Below, in pieces: positions 7,030 through 11,536 of a stretch of DNA of 11,536 nucleotides. The notes beneath the pieces are model-generated. The model did no database searches. It saw only the letters and a list, made by a program, of their open reading frames with translations, and was not told the DNA's origin. The stretch is from NCBI GenBank assembly GCA_964622255.1, contig CAZUPK010000068.1:1-11536 (forward strand), read 5' to 3'. The DNA comes from SZUA-1377 sp964622255. GTDB lineage: Bacteria; Campylobacterota; Campylobacteria; Campylobacterales; QNZT01. A program made the position numbers and the translations under genes. The first letter of the stretch is position 1; the number at the start of each line of letters is the position of its first letter.

Positions 7030-7929
7030 CTAAAACTCTCTTTCTATCATATCTCTTATGACTTTTTGAAGTTCTATCTGATTTTCCTCACCCTCAACAG
7101 TTTTTAAAGCCTCTTTTCCAAGAGTTCTTGCTAAATCTATCGACTTTTTCAAAGCACCAGTTTGAAAAACTTTCATCAAAAGCCACTGCCTATCACTATC
7201 ACTTAAGCTTTTTTTAAAAAAACTTATCACTTTTTGTTTATCTTCACCACTTAAAGCATCTATCAAATCTATATATATAAGTGTAGTTTTTCCCTCTTTA
7301 AAGTCGTTTAGTGCAGGTTTTCCTAAAGTTTTGTCATTTTGTATAACATCTAAAACATCATCTATCACTTGAAAAGCAAGTCCAAGATTTTTACCATAAG
7401 TTGCATATTTGTTAGCATCTTTACCTACTAAAAGAGCAGATGACTTTGCAGTTGCTTCTATCAAAACAGCTGTCTTTTTATATATCATATCAAAGTATCT
7501 ATCTTTATCAAGATTTATCTCTTTGCTAAGCTCTACATCTAAAAGCTCTCCAGCACTTAAAAGTGCTACTGCATCGGCTATGGTTTTAGATATATCACTT
7601 TTAAACTCAACCAACTTTTCATAAGCCTTTGAGTAGAGTATATCTCCAAGCATTATCGCTGTTTTATTGCCAAAGATGGCATTTATACTATCTACCCCTC
7701 TTCTTGTTAAAGCATCATCTATGACATCATCGTGAAGAAGACTTGCTGCATGTATAAGCTCTATAATAGAAGCTAGTTTTATAGACTCTTTGCTCTCTCC
7801 TGCTATCTTTAAAACAAGCTTTGCTCTAAGTCTCTTTCCTGCAGGAACTTTTTTATAAAGCTCTTTTATATCCTCTCCACACTCTCCTATATACTCACTC
7901 ATCAAACTTTCTATAGCTTCTATACTCAC
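7030..7929 (-). CDS. Long-chain polyprenyl diphosphate synthase (IspB-like)
   Basis: Elongates an allylic diphosphate with isopentenyl diphosphate, most likely to make the menaquinone side chain. The 299-residue protein has GKRLR at 31-35, the first aspartate-rich motif DDVID at 67-71 followed by DALTRRG, and the second motif DDVLD at 190-194 (FQVIDDVLD). The first motif has only two residues between the aspartate pair and the last aspartate, and the fifth residue before it is alanine. In this family that pattern fits long-chain (C30-C40) synthases rather than IspA farnesyl synthases; exact chain length is not readable. The start is GTG at 7929: TAA lies immediately upstream in frame and GAGG sits 5 nt before, so no earlier start is possible. 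The GTG forms a GTGA overlap with a possible upstream reading frame. Confidence 0.92.
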   Translation of the reverse strand: MSIEAIESLMSEYIGECGEDIKELYKKVPAGKRLRAKLVLKIAGESKESIKLASIIELIHAASLLHDDVIDDALTRRGVDSINAIFGNKTAIMLGDILYSKAYEKLVEFKSDISKTIADAVALLSAGELLDVELSKEINLDKDRYFDMIYKKTAVLIEATAKSSALLVGKDANKYATYGKNLGLAFQVIDDVLDVIQNDKTLGKPALNDFKEGKTTLIYIDLIDALSGEDKQKVISFFKKSLSDSDRQWLLMKVFQTGALKKSIDLARTLGKEALKTVEGEENQIELQKVIRDMIEREF

Positions 7930-7993
7930 TTAAACCTCACTTCCATATGATGTTCCGTGCATCTAACCAAAACATCAAAGTTGCCCTTTTATT

Positions 7994-8161
7994 TTAAAAA
8001 TCTCTAAGTCCTATGATAGCAAAAGCCTCTTTTGAAACAGATGATGGATAATCTCCCAAAAGACTAACTTTTACCATATCTCTTCTATACCTTTTTTCTA
8101 TCAAATGTATTGAGTAGGCCTCATAGTTTACCAACAAAACAAGCTTATTAGCTTTATACAA
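7994..8161 (-). CDS. Small hypothetical protein upstream of polyprenyl synthase (55 aa)
   Basis: A short reading frame that I do not recognise. It starts at TTG 8161 behind AGGTGA (AGG 6 nt upstream; in-frame TGA just before) and ends with TAA at 7996-7994. It begins YKANKLVLLVNYEAYSIHLI and ends KEAFAIIGLRDF. The N-terminal beta-like run KLVLLVNY, the charged EKRYRRDMVK segment and the conserved-looking LLGDYPSSVS make it protein-like, and its GC is above that of the flanking spacer. A small hypothetical gene occupies the same place between DUF2018 and polyprenyl synthase genes in Helicobacter and Campylobacter as I recall. Oddity: coding sense seems to resume in another frame just after the stop and to end in a GTGA overlap with the next gene, so the gene may be longer, frameshifted or recoded (see findings). 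Confidence 0.6.
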   Translation of the reverse strand: MYKANKLVLLVNYEAYSIHLIEKRYRRDMVKVSLLGDYPSSVSKEAFAIIGLRDF

Positions 8162-8252
8162 AGTTCACCTAAACTCTAAAATCCCCTCTTTTTTGACAGT
8201 AGAGAAATAATCTTTTTTTTATAACCATCTTTGCAATTTGATCCTTTTTTAT

Positions 8253-8258
8253 AGTATA
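8253..8258 (-). promoter_or_regulatory. Candidate -10 box in the spacer 8162-8323
   Basis: The minus strand reads TATACT, beside the 10-bp palindrome AACTATAGTT (8258-8267). A start near 8246 would lead into the small-protein, polyprenyl synthase and hemA genes. The -35 region is unconvincing. The remaining 162-nt spacer holds AT-rich sequence with a weak 5-bp hairpin (8280-8295) and no gene I can support. Confidence 0.35.
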
Positions 8259-8323
8259 ACTATAGTTACAAAAACACTACTCTTAGAAAAAAGAGAAAGT
8301 GCAAAAATAGTCCAAATAAAGTT

Positions 8324-8608
8324 CTACTCATTTTGAGTAAGTATCTGCCCCATACCATCTATCAAAAGGTCATTTGTTCTTTCATCTACTTTTGATACAT
8401 TTTCAAACATATAACTTTTTGCTATCTGTTCTATATCTTTATCTTCTCCTAGTTGTTCTTCCAACATCAACTCTAAAGTAGCCGTATATCTCATAGTTTG
8501 ATAAAGATACTCATCTACTAAGTTTTGATTTGCATTAAAAATAATATCCATATACTTTTTTCTAGGACTTCCTCCAAAGAGTGGATCATTTTCTAACTCA
8601 TCCAGCAT
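8324..8608 (-). CDS. DUF2018 family protein (HP0242-like)
   Basis: A 94-residue acidic, all-helical protein of unknown function. The sequence DPLFGGSPRKKYMDII near the start, then NLVDEYLYQTMRYTATLELMLEE, is what I associate with DUF2018, a family largely confined to Campylobacterota. The Helicobacter pylori member HP0242 has a known structure: a tightly intertwined, pseudo-knotted helical homodimer. The position just upstream of a polyprenyl synthase-hemA pair also matches HP0242 as I recall. The start is ATG at 8608 with AAGGG 8 nt upstream. It is transcribed divergently from the small membrane protein gene across a palindromic promoter region. Family assignment is from memory of the motif; no molecular function should be inferred. 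Confidence 0.85.
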   Translation of the reverse strand: MLDELENDPLFGGSPRKKYMDIIFNANQNLVDEYLYQTMRYTATLELMLEEQLGEDKDIEQIAKSYMFENVSKVDERTNDLLIDGMGQILTQNE

Positions 8609-8634
8609 ATTTTACCCTTATTTTAAAATTATGC

Positions 8635-8652
8635 TTATTTTAGCTAAAATAA
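8635..8652. promoter_or_regulatory. Perfect 18-bp palindrome, probable symmetric divergent promoter
   Basis: TTATTTTAGCTAAAATAA is its own reverse complement. It contains TAAAAT at 8645-8650 on the plus strand and TAAAAT at 8642-8637 on the minus strand, two -10-like boxes back to back. Expected starts would be near 8657 (plus) and 8630 (minus). That leaves leaders of about 15 and 22 nt, each containing the ribosome binding site of the small membrane protein gene (ATG 8672) or the DUF2018 gene (ATG 8608). A repressor operator is the alternative reading. Confidence 0.55.
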
Positions 8653-8671
8653 ACTCAAAAAAGGATTTGCT

Positions 8672-8812
8672 ATGAGAAACAAAATGGCTTTTTATCTTTT
8701 GATGATATTTTTTATAGCTACGGTTGTTTTTATATTTGTAGCACCTATCGTTCAGATAAATAAAATAGAAGCTGACGCTAAAAGACCTAAGAGTGAGAGG
8801 GTTATGAAGTGA
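8672..8812 (+). CDS. Small single-span membrane protein (46 aa)
   Basis: The only complete plus-strand gene. ATG at 8672 is preceded by AAGGA with 6-nt spacing. The 46-residue product has a short basic start (MRNK), one strongly hydrophobic segment at about residues 6-27 (rich in F, L, I, V) and a charged tail (KIEADAKRPKSERVMK). By the positive-inside rule the signals are mixed, because both ends carry basic residues. I do not recognise a family. The placement between its own promoter and a hairpin pair, with a good ribosome binding site, argues for a real gene. It could be a small membrane regulator or subunit, but nothing in the sequence assigns a role. Confidence 0.75.
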   Translation: MRNKMAFYLLMIFFIATVVFIFVAPIVQINKIEADAKRPKSERVMK

Positions 8813-8866
8813 AAGCAACCTCAGTGTTTAAACTGAAGTTACTTAAAAGTTTGTAAAAAAACTTTT
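8813..8866. terminator. Two hairpins between convergent genes
   Basis: Hairpin 1 (8813-8844) pairs TCAGT with ACTGA around a 6-nt loop, extended by AAC/GTT and AAG/CTT with two C-A mismatches. Hairpin 2 (8845-8866) is AAAAGTTT paired with AAACTTTT, 8 bp with a 6-nt loop. The A/T arms of hairpin 2 supply a T-run on either strand. The pair begins immediately after the small membrane protein stop and about 23 nt before the stop of the convergent large gene, so it probably terminates both transcripts. Confidence 0.6.
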
Positions 8867-8889
8867 GTGTAAATTTATTCTTATCCTGC

Positions 8890-11536
8890 TTAAGGTTTGT
8901 TGCTAAGTATCCAGAAACCTTCTCCTGCTTTTATAGTTTTTATTTTTTCAAATTTTTTATAATTGTCTTGAGCTAAACTTTTACCCCATAGCATCCATTT
9001 TCCATCTCTAAATAACCAAATATATTTTATGGCAACATCATTTATCTCATCTACAGTTATATCTTTACCAACTCCTACAAGATTCCAACCTTGGGTTAAG
9101 TTTATTTTTTCAAAACCATAAATATCGCCTTCAAAATTTTTAGTATAATCTTTTTCACTTTTTATCCAAAAACCTTCAGAAGGTTTTATGGTATAAAATA
9201 GTTCTATTGAATTATCTATTATTTTTTGTCTAATATCACTATCTGGACTCCAAGCTAACCAATTTTTTTCACTTTTATCCCACTTCCATAAAATAGTGCT
9301 ATTTCTAAAACTATAAGCATCTACTGTCTGATTTGTAGGTAATGATTTTAAACTCCAACCTTTTGGGATATATAACTCATCTTTTTCAAGTATAGTTACA
9401 TTTAACTCTTTTGTTATTTTATGATTATGTTCATCTTCTAAACTAAACAACAAAACATCATTTGATAAAGATACATCATCTTTTACTTTTAATCCTACAG
9501 TTAGATTTTTATCTTTATACTTATCAACTTCTATTGGATTTGACCAATCTTTTTGTATATCTAGAAAATCATTTTTGCTGTTTATATCCAAAGTTACTTT
9601 ATCATCATAATATGAACTTAGTTGAAATGATACATAATCTGTTCTATTATGATGGATAACGATACTGTTTTTAGATAGATTTATATCCAAAACATTTTGT
9701 GTTTTATCATTTGGATTTGTTCCTGCTTTAATTTCGTCTATATTGCTTACTCCATCACCATCATTATCTTTATTTGCATCGCTACTATCTTTTGGGTCTA
9801 AACCGTATTTTACTTCGTCTTTATCGCTTATACCGTCGTTGTCGTCATCTGTGTCTGCATTGTCTCCTATGCCATCAGAGTCGTTGTCTGCCCATTCGTT
9901 TGGATTGTTTGGAAAGACATCTTCATTGTCGGTATAACCGTCTCCGTCGGTGTCATTTGTTTTAATAGTTATTTTTATATATCTAACATTATTATTTTCA
10001 TTTTCTCCTTCATCCACTAAAGCAGTATCATCTGCAACAAAGAAAATATAATACTTTCCACTTAAATTAGAAGGTATTTTATAAGTTTCTCTTTTCCCAT
10101 GACCAAACTTACTATCAGGAAAAGCTTTATCAGAACCTATTTTAGTATCACTATTTTTATCTAAAATATTATCTTTTGATAAATAATATCCTATATAATT
10201 AACTACTTCTCCAGTTTTACTGCCTTTATATTTTTCTTTAGCATATAAAGAAATATTTTCACCTGATTTTACAGTTATATCTGTTGCCTTATCATTTACG
10301 GTAACTTTTTCAAAATATAAATCATCCGTATTATTATTTGAATTATTATCACCTATACCAAATAAAACAACACCTTTTCTATTTGATTCAAAAGATAAAT
10401 TACTTCCCTTAACTTGAATTAAAGCATCATATGCTTTGGTTTTACTTGGACAAAATTCTATTTCAAAAGTTTTAGATGCACCTTTAGTTGTTAAATTAAA
10501 ATAATTACTATTTTTAATTTTAAAAACATTATCTGTATTTTCTTTTAACTCTAACTCTCCTGTTGCTGTGCCACTATCATTTTCTTTAGTAATTATAATT
10601 TTTTTAGTATAACAGTTACCTATTTGTTTATGATTAAAATTTAAGTAAAATTTCTGTTCATCTATAGCATTTACACTAATTTTTGGTGAACAAGGAAGAG
10701 TTGTAAAGCTTCTGGTTTCACTTTTATTTGAACCATATTCATTTTTAATTGAAATATAATAGGAATATGTTTCCCCACATTGTAAATTATTAATATAATC
10801 ACTATAATAGCCATCTTTATTTAATTTAAATGTTAATATATCAGAATTGATATAAATTTTAAAGTCAGCATTAGAAACTGATTTTAAATCATAATTTAAT
10901 GCAAATCTTACTTTATCATCAAATATTTCTTGTATTTTAAATTTATTAATTACTGGTACTTTTGTCTGAGGTGTTCTAAATAAAACAAATTTACCTTTGG
11001 AAAACAAACCTTTATCATCTGAAAAAGCAACTACTGCTTCATACTCTTTATTTGGTTTTAATTTGCTTTTAAAATATTGAGAATCACTTTTAATATATAT
11101 TGAATATTTATTTTGATTTTCAAAAAAAGGCGAATCAAAAATATATTTTTTAGTATCTTTTTCTCTTATTCCCCACCAAGTATACTTATGACTATCTCCA
11201 TCAATATCTTTAAAATTTCCGGCATTTAAAACTATTATAATATTTCCATTATTTTCTTTTAAATCTACATTTAAATTAGGAATTTCAGGACGATGATTTC
11301 TTTTTGTTGTATTGTTTTTCGGTGGAAATTCTTCTGGAAATTTATCTTTATAAAACATTGTTATTTTTCTATATATATTCATTTGCTCTTTTATAAAATC
11401 TATATGATAATTGCCATTAGTAATTGGTATTTTATAACCAAAAAAGTTTATTGAATAACCATTATCTATATTGATATCAGAAGCAATTTCCTCGATTAAT
11501 TCATTAGTAGGTATTTTAAAATAACCGTCTCTAATA
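8890..11536 (-). CDS. Large modular surface/secreted protein with TSP3 calcium-binding repeats (5' end outside window)
   Basis: Partial gene: the frame stays open from the stop at 8890 to the last base, giving 881 visible residues. An ATG at 11382 is not a convincing start, because 51 more codons precede it without a stop and I see no ribosome binding site. Numbering from that methionine, about 35-137 and 140-228 look like Fn3-type beta domains (the second ends RSFTTLP). About 256-343 resembles the ASPM/SPD-2/Hydin or choice-of-anchor D fold, and 355-473 is CARDB-like (YYLSKDNILDKN...IFFVADD). Residues 477-563 are thrombospondin type-3 calcium-binding repeats. Residues 565-667 are an unassigned beta-rich stretch, and 673-827 hold two related GW...GFW domains. 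The architecture is that of an exported adhesin-like or cell-surface protein. The signal peptide would lie off-window, and no C-terminal anchor or beta-barrel is visible. Function is unknown. Confidence 0.85.
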   Translation of the reverse strand, partial: IRDGYFKIPTNELIEEIASDINIDNGYSINFFGYKIPITNGNYHIDFIKEQMNIYRKITMFYKDKFPEEFPPKNNTTKRNHRPEIPNLNVDLKENNGNIIIVLNAGNFKDIDGDSHKYTWWGIREKDTKKYIFDSPFFENQNKYSIYIKSDSQYFKSKLKPNKEYEAVVAFSDDKGLFSKGKFVLFRTPQTKVPVINKFKIQEIFDDKVRFALNYDLKSVSNADFKIYINSDILTFKLNKDGYYSDYINNLQCGETYSYYISIKNEYGSNKSETRSFTTLPCSPKISVNAIDEQKFYLNFNHKQIGNCYTKKIIITKENDSGTATGELELKENTDNVFKIKNSNYFNLTTKGASKTFEIEFCPSKTKAYDALIQVKGSNLSFESNRKGVVLFGIGDNNSNNNTDDLYFEKVTVNDKATDITVKSGENISLYAKEKYKGSKTGEVVNYIGYYLSKDNILDKNSDTKIGSDKAFPDSKFGHGKRETYKIPSNLSGKYYIFFVADDTALVDEGENENNNVRYIKITIKTNDTDGDGYTDNEDVFPNNPNEWADNDSDGIGDNADTDDDNDGISDKDEVKYGLDPKDSSDANKDNDGDGVSNIDEIKAGTNPNDKTQNVLDINLSKNSIVIHHNRTDYVSFQLSSYYDDKVTLDINSKNDFLDIQKDWSNPIEVDKYKDKNLTVGLKVKDDVSLSNDVLLFSLEDEHNHKITKELNVTILEKDELYIPKGWSLKSLPTNQTVDAYSFRNSTILWKWDKSEKNWLAWSPDSDIRQKIIDNSIELFYTIKPSEGFWIKSEKDYTKNFEGDIYGFEKINLTQGWNLVGVGKDITVDEINDVAIKYIWLFRDGKWMLWGKSLAQDNYKKFEKIKTIKAGEGFWILSNKP
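8902..9366 (-). repeat. Two tandem GW...GFW domains at the C terminus
   Basis: Encodes two diverged copies of a domain of about 70 residues. Copy 1 runs from PKGWSLKSL through ILWKWDKSEKNWLAW to IKPSEGFWIKS. Copy 2 runs from TQGWNLVGV through YIWLFRDGKWMLWG to IKAGEGFWILS. Shared anchors are the opening GW, the central W...W pair and the closing EGFWI, spaced alike. I recall such tails on large surface proteins of related bacteria. They may be carbohydrate-binding, protein-binding or sorting modules. Confidence 0.7.
9694..9954 (-). repeat. Thrombospondin type-3 repeat array
   Basis: Encodes about 87 residues of aspartate-rich repeats: DTDGDGYTDNED, DNDSDGIGDNADTDDDNDG, then GISDKDEVKYGLDP and DNDGDGVSNIDEIKAGTNP. 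The alternating DxDxDG loops are calcium-binding ligands in this family and usually give a stiff, calcium-dependent spacer. The segment uses many GAC codons and is visibly more GC-rich than the flanking parts of the gene. Confidence 0.9.

Noticed and set aside
8171..8228. Minus-strand 19-codon frame from ATG 8228 (MVIKKRLFLYCQKRGDFRV) just before the 55-residue gene
   Set aside because: The nearest AAGGA is 13 nt away, it is very short, and its frame does not join the next gene. A leader peptide cannot be excluded but is not supported.
8280..8295. CTCTT...AAGAG inverted repeat after the DUF2018 gene as a terminator
   Set aside because: Only 5 bp, A/T-biased, and not followed by a T-tract on the minus strand.
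8618..8818. Minus-strand 66-residue frame opposite the small membrane protein
   Set aside because: It has no ribosome binding site or protein-like composition and is the shadow of the plus-strand 46-residue gene and its promoter.
9743..9965. Plus-strand frames of about 64 residues opposite the calcium repeats
   Set aside because: Ser/Leu/Arg-rich antisense of the aspartate-rich repeats; low complexity and no start signals.
1..11536. CRISPR array, insertion sequence, phage, toxin-antitoxin or restriction genes
   Set aside because: No regularly spaced repeats, transposase-like reading frames, terminal inverted repeats or recognisable defence gene pairs were seen on either strand.

Overview
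The window looks like AT-rich chromosomal DNA of a Campylobacterota (epsilonproteobacterial) bacterium, most like Sulfurimonas or a close relative. I infer this from the carboxy(nor)spermidine dehydrogenase, the shortened ThrRS, the DUF2018 (HP0242-like) gene next to a polyprenyl synthase and hemA, and the low GC. No species can be named from the sequence alone.

Layout. Nearly everything is on the minus strand, so transcription runs from right to left. From 8608 down to 30 the order is: DUF2018 protein; a 55-residue small protein that has not been named; a long-chain polyprenyl diphosphate synthase; hemA; ribH; nusB; pyrF; tRNA-Ser(GCU); tRNA-Val(GAC); thrS; infC; and a saccharopine-dehydrogenase-family polyamine enzyme. 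Spacing is tight (overlaps or gaps under 40 nt) in three groups: small protein to hemA, ribH-nusB-pyrF, and thrS-infC-dehydrogenase. These are probably three transcription units or one long one with internal promoters. Between them lie a possible hairpin terminator after pyrF, the two tRNA genes and a hairpin after tRNA-Val. The block is housekeeping: tetrapyrrole, flavin, pyrimidine, quinone side-chain and polyamine synthesis plus translation and antitermination factors.

A 46-residue single-span membrane protein (8672-8812) is the only complete plus-strand gene. It diverges from the DUF2018 gene across a perfect 18-bp palindrome that carries a TAAAAT box on each strand. It converges on the last gene through a pair of hairpins.

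From 8890 to the right edge is the accessory part: the C-terminal 881 residues of a large, probably exported, modular protein. Its modules are Fn3-like domains, an ASPM/SPD-2-like domain, a CARDB-like domain, thrombospondin type-3 calcium-binding repeats and two tandem GW...GFW domains at the C terminus. Its frame is open to the last base, so the true N terminus and any signal peptide lie outside the window.

Points for a second look: the small gene upstream of the polyprenyl synthase, whose coding sense seems to run on past its stop through an RF2-like CTT-TGA site to a GTGA overlap; the symmetric divergent promoter; the composition shift at the thrombospondin-3 module; and the UUG start of infC, which overlaps the thrS stop.
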